Below, piece by piece: positions 1-10,962 of a DNA stretch of 64,000 nt. Where the stretch lies: assembly GCA_022496805.1 (NCBI GenBank), contig CM040086.1, positions 2,358,501-2,422,500 on the forward strand, written 5' to 3'. The DNA is from Pohlia nutans (Eukaryota > Streptophyta > Bryopsida > Bryales > Mniaceae). The position numbers were made by a program, and so were the translations under genes. The notes below the pieces were generated by a model. The model worked only from the letters and a program-made list of their open reading frames with translations. It ran no database searches and was not told where the DNA came from. Numbering within the stretch: the first letter of the stretch is position 1; each line of letters opens with the position of its first letter.

Positions 1-419
1 AACTCGTGTGAAGATCATGCATGCAGAAACTGATGGGAAACTGAATATCTTACTTGAATATTGGATGGATAAGATTTGGTTTTAGTGCGGCAGTCACGCC
101 CGTACTTCACAATGACTCATATGAGCGCGCTGGAACTAGGAGGCTTGAGCATTATTTTAGTATTAAATCTTCACACAACCACCATGATTAATTGCATAAT
201 GCCTCATATTGGAGGCTGTGTGAGCCAAGACAGGTACCCTAAGTTTAGGAGTACCTTAAATCTAGGAGCTACTGGATATTTCGAATTCCGCTCTAGTAGG
301 GAGAAGCAGATGCCAGTGTCATTCCAGGAACATAAACAGTTAATTTCCATCCTCCTCTAAATCTCACAAGTTGTGTACGAGCTGAAGAATAAACGAAAAT
401 GAGCTAGGCTTTTGTGGAT
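1..419. other. no gene recognised
   Basis: AT-rich sequence at the window edge. A 94-codon open frame on the plus strand has no recognisable domain and is probably chance. Nothing else can be supported here. Confidence 0.5.
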
Positions 420-830
420 GGCTCAATTCAAAGCGGAGCTGATTGTCGAAACGTGCCAGGTGTTATGATCAAAATCAGAAGCGACCTAGCTGAAGCTTTC
501 AAAAGATTTTTAACAGTATTCTATATGTTAGTCTCGATTCATAGATCGCCTTTACACTTTGACTTACGAGTTCATGGCCTATCCTCTGCGACATGGACGG
601 GAAGAATCAGATAATTGGCAGAAGTCAAACTAATATATACTTGAGCATACCAGTCTAGACATTTGACTTGGTTTACGCTGCTGTGAGGGTCTTCTCGAAA
701 TGAGGCCTCCCCTGCAATTTGTCAAGCACTTGGGCCTTCTCATCAATACTCAATAGCACCAGCTTCACGTTGTTTCTCGCCATCTTTGTAAATTTTGCCG
801 TTACTGAACCAACCGATCACTTGTCGCACG
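420..830 (-). pseudogene. decayed B3-domain gene copy (unit 0)
   Basis: This is a worn relative of the B3 genes near 8 and 18 kb. The part at about 660-790 matches their first exon, including the PHFEKTL start of the B3 fold, and is followed on the minus strand by a GTAAAC donor. The part at about 430-500 matches short pieces of their second exon, around the bases encoding the DKFRQSAL region. Most of exon 2 and all of exon 3 are missing, so no functional protein can be read. It shows that the tandem B3 array once extended to the left. Confidence 0.6.
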
Positions 831-930
831 AGTAGGAAATGTGTAGTTTTTCACTTAGAATGAATGAAAATGGAATGAAACTGCGCCAGGCACATGGGTT
901 CACTGTTTTCTTCTATACCAAATGCACGTT

Positions 931-1108
931 GGGGTAGTGTACTGTAATTCCTCTATACCAAATGCACGTTGCAACTGATTGCATCTTTGGAGGCCGGTTC
1001 CCATATATACAGCATTTCTGCTGCACGCTCGCGTGCGTCACATAACTTTGAAGAAATGTGAGGTGAATAGAAAAATCTAAAATAGGTATAGAGGAATTAC
1101 ACTACCCC
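931..1108. mobile_element. small MITE with inverted ends
   Basis: The ends GGGGTAGTG...TAATTCCTCTATACC and its reverse complement (1085-1108) face each other about 120 bp apart; the left arm carries a 5-bp insertion. No coding capacity. The words CTATACCAAATGCACGTTG occur twice near the left end. No clear target duplication, so the class is unknown. Confidence 0.5.
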
Positions 1109-1178
1109 ACATGTGACAGAAAGCAACGCAACGCTAAAAATGAACGTGACCATACTTGCAGCAGTGCTTTAATAGTAG

Positions 1179-1416
1179 TTGCAGCAGGAGAAAACAAAGT
1201 TTCGAATTTTTTTTTTTTTCTTCATTCATCGTCTTATGATACCCTTTGAGTTCTTTCATGTTTTGGGCTTCACGATTCAGATACCTGTCGGTTCATTGAA
1301 AAGAAGAAGAGAAGAGAAGAAAGATACACTCTCGACGTCCGTGGTTGTTTCGAATTCAGTTTGTACTGCAGCATGATCCTAGAATCGTTCTTGCAGCACA
1401 ATTACAGACGAACTAG
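1179..1416. repeat. left flank of the B3 unit, interrupted by the 5.6-kb insertion
   Basis: Matches 17141-17357 and 28640-28850 (shared words include CTTTCATGTTTTGGGCTTCA-like and CTTGCAGCACAATTAC). The match stops at 1416 and resumes at 6982, which places everything between as an insertion relative to the other two copies. Confidence 0.7.
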
Positions 1417-1537
1417 GTAATTCCATCAACTCGAGGCGTTACTGGGAGTAATCCCACTCCCACCTACCTACCTCGTGCGTAGGTAGGTAGGTGGGAGTGG
1501 GATTACTCCCAGTAACGCCTCGAGTTGATGGAATTAC
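1417..1537. repeat. perfect 57-bp inverted repeat (hairpin)
   Basis: Arm 1417-1473 is the exact reverse complement of arm 1481-1537, with a 7-base spacer CGTGCGT. The arm begins GTAATTCCATCAACTCGAGG and runs into CCTACC repeats next to the loop. No mismatches were found on manual comparison. It sits immediately left of the Crypton-like element and is absent from the two unoccupied copies at about 17.35 and 28.85 kb. A transcript would fold into a fully paired 57-bp stem. Confidence 0.9.
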
Positions 1538-1546
1538 TTGACGTGG

Positions 1547-1564
1547 CCCACCCGCCCGGCCGTC
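1547..1564 (+). repeat. left 18-bp terminal inverted repeat
   Basis: CCCACCCGCCCGGCCGTC. The GC-only motif stands out from AT-rich surroundings and pairs exactly with 6964-6981. Confidence 0.85.
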
Positions 1565-1650
1565 GAGGGCGAATTGAACAGTCACGTAGAGCCCTACTTG
1601 CGATAGATCTCGGGTTCGAATCCCAACAAATGCTTGCTGCTTTTTTTTTT
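1565..1650 (+). other. tRNA-like B box with T tract
   Basis: CGGGTTCGAATCCC at about 1612-1625 is a perfect T-arm / RNA polymerase III B box, followed by a run of ten T at about 1641. No convincing A box, D arm or full cloverleaf can be drawn upstream, so this is a tRNA-derived fragment or SINE head and not a tRNA gene. Confidence 0.4.
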
Positions 1651-1739
1651 AAATTGGATGGATGGGATTCTTCGGAATGTTCTGGAAGTTTGAATTAACG
1701 GTTGGATTTGCCCGCGCTTTTTGAGTTGGCGCCTTCAGC

Positions 1740-2553
1740 ATAGGGTTTGGGAAGCTGTCTTTATCTTTCTCGATTTCTCTTCTGACTGTCACTCTCTCGC
1801 AGTCTCGCTTCTCTTCTGACTGTCTCTCTCGCAGTCTCGCGTAGTCCTACTGCAGTTTTGGTTGTTACGTTCTCCATTGCGTCCTCTCTGCGCATTTTGA
1901 TTGTCTGTTTGTTGTTTCTACGGGTTTTTTTTCTCGTCTTTGATTTTGTTTTCGTTTTGGTCTTTGATTTAGTTTCTTGTCGTTGTTGGGATCTCTTTCA
2001 TAGCTTTTCTGATTTGTCCGGTGTTAGTATCGAAGGCGGTATGTAGATTGATTTCTTGCCATTGAGGTGATTTTATAGTTTTCTTTCATTTTCAATCATA
2101 AATTGTCCTTGTCTTTCAATTTGGACTCAAATTCAGTGCAATCTTTGTTTTATCTGTTTATTAATGTTGAGATGTTTCAGATTCGCGTAATACTACTGTC
2201 AATCTTCTATTTACGCCATTGGAATTCACTCTGTATTGATAAGATGTATTGCGAGATCTAGTAATTATCTCATGTTTTGAACAAATTGTCTTTTTTAGTT
2301 GCGATTATGTTTTGATTATATTCTAATTTTTTGTTTTATGATTAATTTATTGTAATTTTCTGTGATTGCAGAGCTAGTTTGATCTCATTGCGATTCCTTC
2401 ACTTCCTTCGACTTTTTGTACCAGATCTCGTTAGAACAGTAAGCGCCTATGGATTTTATAGCATTTTGAATTTGAATTATGTTTTCTTGTTTTATTTCTT
2501 TATGTTTAGACGTTATAGAATCTAATGTATTGTTCCTTTTTGTTGCTTAACAG
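1740..2553 (+). promoter_or_regulatory. pyrimidine-rich leader of the recombinase gene
   Basis: A CT-rich stretch at about 1755-1845 contains a duplicated TCTCTTCTGACTGTC-type word. T-rich DNA with intron-like texture follows. It looks like a 5-prime UTR with one or more introns, but no TATA box or transcription start can be assigned. Confidence 0.3.
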
Positions 2554-5500
2554 ATGGCCTACTCCAACAACATTAGTGAAAAGAAGATTGGTCCTATGTT
2601 TGAGATTTTTTTTGTTTGCTTGAGAATAGTCTTTTCTTTTGGTTTTGGAGTGAGCTTGTTTAATAACAGGTTAATGCCAAACTAGTTTTGGGATTTGAAC
2701 GGCGACTCAAACTTTTAACATTATTGATCCATTCTAGTAGGATGTTGAATTTTTGAGTCACTGTTACATTTCCTTTTTCTCAAATGGCTGAGTCAGTAAA
2801 TCTTTGTAGTTGTGATTTTGATCTTGGACTTACTGTTGATGATTTTGAATTTTTTTTCAATGTCTTGGCTTATATTTTTTTTAGTAGACGTGGTTTTGAT
2901 GTTGATGTGGATCGTTTTTTGTTTTGATTTGTACTTTTTTGATTGAAATTGGGGTCAGGAAGTCAAGAAGTATGTCTGATGTCAGGAAGTCTTTGAGGTC
3001 TACTAAAGGTTTAAGAGGTAGACGTCGGAATGCTATGCTTACGAATTTACCTTCGTTTGAATTGAATGTAACACAGAGTCCAGAGAAGAGTTCCACTAAG
3101 AAACGTCGTAGTAAACATTCTTTTGTTAATTCAGAAGAGTCTATCATTGTAGACACATCTTCTCTTCGTAAACATACTGTGATTGAGTTTGTTGATAATG
3201 TCGCTCCCTCTAGTTCAATGCCGGCAAAGTCTATTCCTCAAAATGATCCCTCTGAGTGTTTACGAAATGTTCAGTCTATGCCTGAATCAAGTCATGATCA
3301 TGTCATGTCTGATTTAGGCGACCATCTAAATCATGTTGATGAGGATGATATGCCTCTAGCTTGTTGTTCTAGTCATCTAGTCGTTAATGAATCTGGTACG
3401 AGTAAGGGTAAAAAGTCTGAGTTCTTTACAGCTGATCAGGGGGTTTTGAATCGTGTACTTAACGATAGAAATAATCCCTCTGAAAGAGTCGATAACTGGT
3501 GCCGAAATAGATTCAACAAGTGGAGGAAGTCAAAAGGAATGGACACGTCGAAAACAATCGAGCAGTACTGATTGAATGATCTAAAAGAGTTTGGACAAAT
3601 TTTTACTGTCTTCTTCCTTGAGGTTGCTAAAGTTAATGGTGAACGTTATCCCACAGAGAGTATTCATGGACTATATAACGCATTCAATCGTATTCTCTGT
3701 GCTGAACAACGACGTATCTGTTTCCAAGAGAGTCACGTGGAACCACGATTTGAAATTGAAAACCACCCGTTCTTTATGACTACCAATCGGGCAGTGAATG
3801 AGAGTATGACGTTGTCTGTTAATGCTGGTGCAAACAAGAACCGTAAGAAAGCAAAGGGCCTGACATTTGAGGACGAGTTAAAATTTTTGTCTCATCTTTC
3901 TCATCAAGTCACATTCCCTAGAGGTTTGCTAAAGCGAATTGTCTACTACTGTACGATTATCTTTTACATCAGGGGCAACACTGAAATGCATGGTTTGCTC
4001 TATAGCGATTTCCAAAGAGGTGTTAATAACGCTGGATCTGAATATGTCAAGTGAGTTTGATTTTTATTCATATTTGTTTTTTATGTAAAGTTCAACAAAT
4101 TTTGTTTATTTAATTTTTTATTGTTTGATTTGTTTTGAATGCATGTTGCTTTTGGTTTATCGATTATTGTGTTGTTATGCAGGTACGATGAGCGGCTGTC
4201 AAAGAATTATAAGGCTAACCTAAAGTGTTTTCAAGAGGAACAATTTCGTCCTGCTGTGTACAGCTACGATCCAGATGTTATTCATACTTGGATGACTCTT
4301 GATGCACACTATCCTCATGCCTTAAAACTTTTACAGAAGTCTCATCTTCTTTTGTCTCCGATCGATGCTCCCCTTACTCCTATATGTTTAAAGTTAGAGA
4401 GAAGAACGGAGTTATTGAAGGTGTCAATCTGGGTATAAACCAGATTAGATCTTATTTGAAGCTTATGGCTGAGGAGGCTGGTGTTGATTCAGGCAGCATT
4501 ATGAATAAAACGGGACGAGTGACTAGTATCTCACGGATGGCCATGGGAAATGTTCCCAGACACGTGATGGCTGAAATCACCGGTCATAGGGCTCTAACGT
4601 CCTTGGATAGATATGATGAGACGACGGATCTTGACACTCAAGCTGCTCAGCTAGTTGCTAGATATCCCTATAATGCAAATAATGAGCCTCTTACTTTTGA
4701 TTACTACAAAAATCTAATCAGTAATCAATACCATAAAATAGAGGTCGGAAAACCTCAATTTGGTGGAGGTTCAGATCAAATTAGTTTCTATCTTTTTGTT
4801 TTATTTTTTGTCTTCAATTTTTTTAATCTTGTTGTCCTTAATTCATTTCGATATTTTTTGCAGAGTGGCCTTCCTGTTGTACCTGAACCTTCCACTTCAT
4901 CTGTTGTTAACTTACAACAAGAAGTAATATCAAGTACAAACAACTTTGGGAATCAAGATGAAAAACATCAATTACAACAGCAGCAACAAATGTTAGAGTT
5001 GCAACAACAGTTAAAGAAGCTTCAAGAGCAGTTGGAACAACAACAAAAACAACAAGAGTTGCAACAACAACACCAAATAAGGTTGCAGCAGCACTAACAA
5101 CATAAACATCAGTTCGAGCATCAACAACAGCTACAACAGCAACAACTAAAGTTGCAGGAGCAAAAGCAGCTACAACAACAATCACATGAATTAAGTCTGC
5201 AGGTTATTTTTTTTAATTCTTTCGTGCTCTTTGTTATTTTCATTACTAGTTTGATTTTCATTTTTTTTAAATTATTTTTGAGTTATGTCTTCTGATCTAC
5301 TTTTGTTTTTATTTATTTGTGCAGATTGGTGGTCGTAGTAGTTATGATAACAAAGAAAACATTCAGCCGGTTGTTCTGTCATCATCTGATGAAGATAATT
5401 CTCCATCGAAGTCTAGAGTCACTGTTATGAATCATAGTACTACTCTTGATTATGACATAAAATCGCAGTTATCAGAAATTGTGTTGTTTCAGCCCCTCAA

Positions 5501-6439
5501 GAAAGTTCATAATCAACAGCCTCGTGATGGTGGTCGCTTTGTTTCTCACGCATCTCAGGTTAGTTTATTTCTCTTTCTTTTTCTATCTTTTAATGTTTAG
5601 TTTTAGTTTGTTTATTTATTTTTATTATTCTAATTACTCTATTTTGTGATTTAATGCACGTTGGATCTGGTGTTAATCGGTCAAAACATAATTCTTCACC
5701 GAGTTACTCTTCTGAAAATCGTCCAGTTGTTTTGGGTGTTAATCACAGTCCTTGTGGTACTCAATATAGGCCTATTTTACCACGACCTTCTCATGGTTGT
5801 CGTCCAATTGTTCACTCCAATTTTTCCCCAAAGCCTGGAATATGTCGCCCAGTTTTCCATTCAAACTTTGCTCCTAAGCATTGGCGACCTATTCCTCCAC
5901 AATTCGTTCCCTATAGATATCTTGGTCGTACTGTATCTAGATCTGCGTCAGTTTCTCCAAATTCAGGGAATTTGATTGTGAAACCAGTTTCAGATATTGT
6001 CACTGATCAGAGTAACACTGTTAAGCCTGCGATTGTCGAGGAAGTACAGTGTAGTTCCACTAAGAGTGGGTCGAATTTGCCTTGGATGTGCATCGAAGAG
6101 TTTGATGAAGTTTTTGCAAACTCGTTGGATGTTATTGAGGATATCGAAATCAAGTTTGCAAAGAAGTCAAGCGGAACTGGAAGTACTTTAAGAATTACTA
6201 ATTGTGAAGTCAACATTGGTGACAAGAAGAAACTTGATTTGGTTTATGTGGAATTACCAATTTCGGCAGATCATTTGCCATCATCTCCACCGATTGCAAC
6301 TTCTGCAGTGCAAATTGTTCCTGAACATGCAGCTTCCACTAGTCCGGGTAATGCTACAGTGAATCAGATCAGAACAGTGAATCTCAATATTATGAATATC
6401 CAAGATTTCAAGGAGGTTTGGAAAGTGCTGCAAGGGTAA
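2554..6439 (+). pseudogene. Crypton/DUF3504-type tyrosine recombinase, decayed
   Basis: Five coding blocks can be read: about 2954-4050, 4183-4770, 4864-5202, 5325-5558 and 5658-6439. An ATG at 2554 may begin a first short exon. A basic, disordered N terminus leads to a helical core-binding region (EVAKVNGERYP motif) like that of ZMYM2/QRICH1/KIAA1958 proteins. The catalytic part keeps Arg box I (IRGNTEMHGLL, Arg codon 3971), K-x-x-R (Lys 4507, Arg 4516), ITGHR (4576-4590) and Tyr in DRYDE (codon 4612). A Gln-rich coiled coil follows, then a C-terminal region of unknown role. Damage: in-frame TGA 3569-3571, a one-base frame change between about 4330 and 4384, TAA 5095-5097 where CAA is expected, and AC instead of AG before the last block. 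Known family members cut and rejoin DNA through the Tyr. Confidence 0.75.
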
Positions 6440-6963
6440 TTCAATGATTTGCCTCTATGTAGTACGTAGAAGTAATTTGTTTGTAGTGAAAAAAACATTG
6501 ATCAAGTATCCGAACTCGTTAATTGATTTAGACATTTCACATACTGTAAACTTGATTACTTCAATTTGAAGATTAACCAGTTTCTAAAGTTTTTCTCATT
6601 GTTGTGTATTTTTCATTATGATTTACCCCTATAATTTGAATTATTTTGAAACACAACTCTATGCATAATTTCCCGCATTAATTTGAATTATCCTGAAATA
6701 AAGCTTTCACTCCAATTACTTAATTCATCCCAATTATTAATCCATTACATCATTTATGCATTTATCATCAAAAAACCGATGAAACTAGTTGGCTTCCTTG
6801 AATTTCAGTGAATTATGGCAAAAAGCACAGCCAATCAGAGAGCAAAGATAAATAACCACAGCCAATGAGAATGCAGCTTCCTACAGGGTAGGTTGTTGTT
6901 CAAAATAACTGTAGTTAAATTATCGTGAATAATCTCTCAGCTGAGAGCCAATCAGGAGCCCGA
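6440..6963. other. 3-prime flank of the recombinase gene
   Basis: AT-rich DNA with runs such as TTTGAATTATTTTGAAAC and TTTGAATTATCCTGAAAT (an imperfect local repeat). No gene seen. It presumably holds the polyadenylation region of the recombinase gene. Confidence 0.4.
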
Positions 6964-6981
6964 GACGGCCGGGCGGGTGGG
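6964..6981 (-). repeat. right 18-bp terminal inverted repeat
   Basis: GACGGCCGGGCGGGTGGG, the exact complement of 1547-1564. Homology to the B3 unit flank resumes at the next base. Confidence 0.85.
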
Positions 6982-6999
6982 TTACAGCATAGTTACGAA

Positions 7000-7655
7000 T
7001 TAGTAGATCAGAGGTATACCTTTAAGCTCGGCTTCAGGATTAGCTTTTCCAAAATGCTGATCATTCCAAAGCACACAAATGTAACTAGATATCAACGATC
7101 TCACCCATGCACACACATCGATGAGACTTGGACCCAAGTCCCAGCAGGAGCACACAGAAGGCAAAAACACAGAAAATGACCACATGATTACCCTACGATT
7201 ACCAACTCCAAACCTGCAAAGCCAAGTAAACACTGTGTCGTTCTGAAGTCCTGTAAACTATTTAAAACTTCTATTCCCAACAATGACGACATTTCCCCAA
7301 GAACGAAGTTGTATTATCTCATCAAAATCCACACGTATCTGTCGGACCTAAGCACCGTTTCCTGTGGCAATTCTAATTCCACAGGCCTCACGACCGCTTG
7401 TAAACCAAAACCACGCAATGTACACATCAACGATCTGACCCATCAGCAGCAGGGTCCTTACAAAACTGAGTGAGAGGCGAACTAAAATTTTCCTGGCAAC
7501 ATACTTCCCTTTCTTCATCGTTCAATTTGCTGAAGACCTTGATCTCTCAAGCAAACAATGCATCAACTGCGGTATCAAATTAATCATCACCACCTCCTCC
7601 ATCATCACTAACCCTATGACACAAGAATTTACAGGGCTCACGAGGGGATCCTAAT
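7000..7655. repeat. copy of the Rossmann-gene downstream region
   Basis: The part 7030-7300 matches 28860-29140 and the part about 7500-7650 matches 29655-29790, the DNA just 3-prime of the Rossmann gene. Near 7650 (GGGGATCC) the sequence joins the B3 downstream segment also seen at 17418. Unit 2 lacks this stretch. The plus-strand open frame 6925-7179 ends in the same residues as that at 28672-29019 but is not a recognised protein. Confidence 0.65.
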
Positions 7656-7889
7656 CCAGTTTCGTTGCCCGGTGGCCCCGCACACGCAGAGTACTACATC
7701 GTCCGAATTTAAGCTATAGCCATGCCGTAGCAACAGCATTTGACAAGCTGCATGCAAAACTGAGATAGTTCATGTTTCTAATCCTCAACGGCAGTCTCAT
7801 TCCAGGTTACTTGTAACATAACCTGCACAAAATTGTATCTCACAAACTGAGTATGGATTTCTGGGGTGTTGAATTCAAGGTGGAGCCTG

Positions 7890-9005
7890 TTACATTGCGA
7901 ACTCTCGGACAAGGAAGTACGAGTCCGCGACCAGAGTGAACAGAAGCTCCTGCCCGACTTGCAGATGGTTAGCAGTGACGAAAGCCCGCCATTCAGCTCT
8001 CCAGAAGTGCCGCACCTGCTGCTGTCCATGGGTGGTACAGCACGTCATCGTTTGCACCGGGGAGTGTTCATGTATCCCTTGCAGCTTCACCTTGGAGTGA
8101 ATTCGGCTGCTGTGTATCTTCCAAAATTCCAGAGGAATCTCCTGCACCACAATCATAGACATATTACCTGTGTCATATTCACGGGGTTTCGGTAGCTCAA
8201 CTAAAAGCAATTAGTCTTAGTTTTTGATCTCTGGGCACCTGAAAGTCCTGAAAACAGAGCTTTAATGGGCAATTGGACGTTCCAATTTTGGCGTTCTAAA
8301 CAAGCCATTTCAACGCATATGACCATATATACATGATAGGGTTCTGGGGAGCGTCATGTGAGAGCTCTTACCAAGCAACCTACTCTATCATTGACATTGC
8401 TGGTCGTTAGTTTCTTGACGAAGCCCGGGAGTGGAGAATTATAACGCCTGGTGTCCATTTGGAGTGAGCCAGAATCTCGGCGAGCGTTTTCTGTGCTCCC
8501 ATTCTTACGAAATAAGTAGACCTCAAACTCGGACATGGCTGCCGTGAGTGCGAACACCAGCGAATCGCCTTCCACGAGGCCATTGGCAGTAGCAAACGCT
8601 CTCCATCCTCCTGAGAAAGAAACTGATGTGCAATTCGGAGAAAGAACTTGAACAGTGAGAGTCACAGGCCACGTGACTTTTGTGGACGATCCCGATCGAA
8701 AGAGAGCCGATTGTCGAAACTTGTCACCGTGTTGTTCGACGAACGAAGCGGGCAGTTGCTGCGGGAAGCGAAGATCAAAATCAGAAGTTTCCAAAAGTTT
8801 TCAATAACGCTACATAAAATTTGCAAATCCTTGTCTCATAAATGGGAAGGTTAAGAACCAATGCAGATCATACCAATCTACAATATTTTCCTTGGTAGAG
8901 CGATGAACTTGACGCTGTGAGGGTCTTCTCGAAGTGAGGTCTCCCCTGCAATTTGCCAAACACTTGGGCCTTCTCATCAATACTCAATGGCACCAGCTTT
9001 ACCAT
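7890..9005 (-). pseudogene. double-B3-domain DNA-binding protein, unit 1
   Basis: B3 domains are plant DNA-binding folds found in nuclear transcription factors. Exon 1 (8914-9005) starts MVKLVPLS and ends in the B3 opening PHFEKTL. Exon 2 (from about 8794 to 8372) carries LPASFVEQHGDKF, the GGWRAFATAN core and VYLFRKNG, then a good donor TTG|GTAAGA. Exon 3 (8247-7890, acceptor TTTTCAG) gives a second B3: IPLEFW, WRAFVTANHL, VGQELLFTL. Exon 3 has lost two bases relative to unit 2 (near 8205), which brings TAA stops into frame. The exon 1-2 join also does not keep frame with any acceptor found. It may be a recent pseudogene, or unseen splicing may repair it. The double-B3 layout resembles REM-type proteins. 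Confidence 0.7.
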
Positions 9006-9817
9006 CTTTGCGTCACCTTTCAATTCTGCCGTTACTGAACCAACCGATCACTTGTTGAGAGTTCTAAGCCTGAGAGAGATTCTAAGAGACTCAAATGATA
9101 CACCAAATTAGTACTGACGAGAGAAGCTTTTGCAGGAGATCTTATATCTACGCAGGAAATGAAGAGTTTCTGAGTGGCTCCAATCAGGCTGACTGACTGG
9201 AGTTGAACTTGAGGAAATGACTGGTGTATCTGGAAGTATTAGATAAGCAAATTTTGGGAATTGTACTGTAACTGTTAATATAATAGAGTTTTCCGCAAAC
9301 TTACAGTCTTAGTTATATTGAAATTTTGGGAAACGCAAATTGAGTGAGCCTGTTTATTGATTAGCAAAGAAAACAGAGAATGCGACGGATGAGTCAGTGG
9401 TAGAGATAGAAGCATTGATTTGGATTTGACACAAGCATAAAGCTAAGTTGGGGACATCATGGGTGGAGTCAAAGCTTGGGGCTCCTTGAAATAACTAAAA
9501 TTGGTTGAATCAAGACTTGAGGGTTTAAAGTTTTTGGGCATTGTTTTTGGAGCGTTTTAGTTTCATCCACCTTTATATTTGGAGTGACCAGTGATTTGTT
9601 ATTGAATGAACTATTGAATCAAATAAACAATTACAAAACACTGTTGAATTGTGATGAAATCAAAATAAACAATTACAAAACATTGTTGAGTAGTGAATGA
9701 ATCAAATAAACAATGAGAAAACACTGTTGAATTCTGATTGAGTTAGTGCTTTTGAATACTGCTTACCATAGTTGATTGCTCTTGCTGAATGCCACGTACC
9801 CCCATAGCTACTGATTT

Positions 9818-9878
9818 GATGTGGAATATCCCACATCATTTCATTGGGAGGATGAAATGATGTGGGATATTCCACATC
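9818..9878. repeat. 27-bp stem-loop repeat, copy 1
   Basis: GATGTGGAATATCCCACATC with ATTTCATT pairs with ATGAAATGATGTGGGATATTCC... at 9852-9878 around GGGAGG. The same stem recurs at 10902-10962 and, more worn, at 19875-19938; at 14024-14045 only one half remains. The flank CCCCCATAGCTAC is common to all four. Confidence 0.75.
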
Positions 9879-10444
9879 ATTATGTTGGAGGGAGGCAGGA
9901 GTCAGTAAGGCTAGTGAATGTTATGAATCAAGTAAAAGTTGCTTTCAAGCTTTTTGACTCTTCATAAAAACAGAGTCCCTTTCCTAAATTGTAATGTGCT
10001 TGATATGGCACCCATGGACTTACAAATTGAAAGGGACATTCCTACTCTAACACTCTACTGGTAGGAATATTCTCTAACCATATTATTTTGCAATCTTTAG
10101 AATCAATGCGGGTTGTTTGATATAGGATCTACCTACTTTCAATGTTTACTAAACAATTGGTAAGCACGTTGTACCTGACTGTACATTCTAGAATTTGACA
10201 CAAGCTATCTCAACCATAACATTCAGTAGCCTTCCATGGTTGATTGATCTTGCTTAATGGTATATGCCCCCACCTCCATAAAACACACATTCAAAGCAAT
10301 AAATACCATTGCCATACAGTATGCAGGATCTATCCTTCTACATAAAAGACGTATAGAAAATAATCAAACAATACCAACAGACGTAGTACATTAAAAGAGG
10401 GGGGTAGTGGTGAAAACCATTGCTAGCCACTCTTTCAAACAACT

Positions 10445-10628
10445 AGCTCAGCTTGTCTCAGGAGATAGGACGGGCCAGTTGGTTGGTACAACTTTCATGC
10501 CATGATAACTCACTAGTAGCACCAAGTCATACGTAACACATCACTGCTCAACGAGCCCAACTGGTTTCGAACCCGGACCGCATAATTGTGACACAACGCC
10601 CTTCACCAACCAACCAAGAACTCATGAC
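10445..10628 (-). mobile_element. tRNA-derived SINE
   Basis: Read on the minus strand, TTGGTTGGTGAAGGGCG (A-box region, about 10600-10618) is followed about 35 bases later by CCGGGTTCGAAACC (B box, 10563-10576). This spacing and wording are typical of plant SINE heads. The body runs left toward about 10445; its 3-prime end is not sharply defined. Confidence 0.55.
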
Positions 10629-10901
10629 TTGGTGATAAAACTTAACACTAAACATACCTTTATTTCAAATTTACACTCAACCATCATTACTTCGCTCTTT
10701 TCCTTTTTGTTACTGTTTCTGTTACTTTGTTTTGGTTACTATAGTGTCCATCCTCGTAAGGGGAGAGTAGTATTGTTCCAATGTCCCTTTGTCCCGTGGG
10801 CATCGGGTCATTGACATTACGAACAAACACTTTATTCACGCCGGCCCTTTTTATAGGGTTGGTGTTTCTATCTATCTATATGCCCCCATAGCTACCAATG
10901 T

Positions 10902-10962
10902 GATGTGGAATATCCCACATCGTTTCATTGGGGGGATGAAATGATGTGAGATATTCCACATC
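10902..10962. repeat. stem-loop repeat, copy 2
   Basis: Same stem as at 9818-9878 with two mismatches, loop GGGGGG-like. It lies after CCCCCATAGCTACC. Confidence 0.7.

Larger units (their letters stand above)
1547..6981 (+). mobile_element. Crypton-like tyrosine-recombinase element, 5.4 kb
   Basis: The element is bounded by an 18-bp inverted repeat, CCCACCCGCCCGGCCGTC at 1547-1564 and its exact complement at 6964-6981. It carries one multi-exon gene for a decayed tyrosine recombinase. Compared with the related segments at 17.34 and 28.83 kb, which read CAATTACGTACAGCATACG without interruption, the DNA from 1417 to 6981 is extra. The flanks repeat imperfectly: ATTACAGACGAACTAG on the left and TTACAGCATAGTTACGAATTAG on the right. 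This suggests a 15-22 bp duplication of the target, but indels make it uncertain. Known Cryptons usually lack terminal inverted repeats, so the ends are unusual or belong to a carrier element. Confidence 0.6.

Noticed and set aside
1600..1650. tRNA gene suggested by GGTTCGAATCC
   Set aside because: No acceptor stem, D arm or anticodon arm can be folded around it; only a B box is present.
3569..3571. Programmed readthrough or selenocysteine at TGA in the recombinase
   Set aside because: No downstream structural element is evident, and other lesions in the same gene make simple decay more likely.
4907..5185. 92-codon Val/Ala-rich minus frame
   Set aside because: It is the antisense shadow of the CAA/CAG-rich coiled-coil exon of the recombinase.
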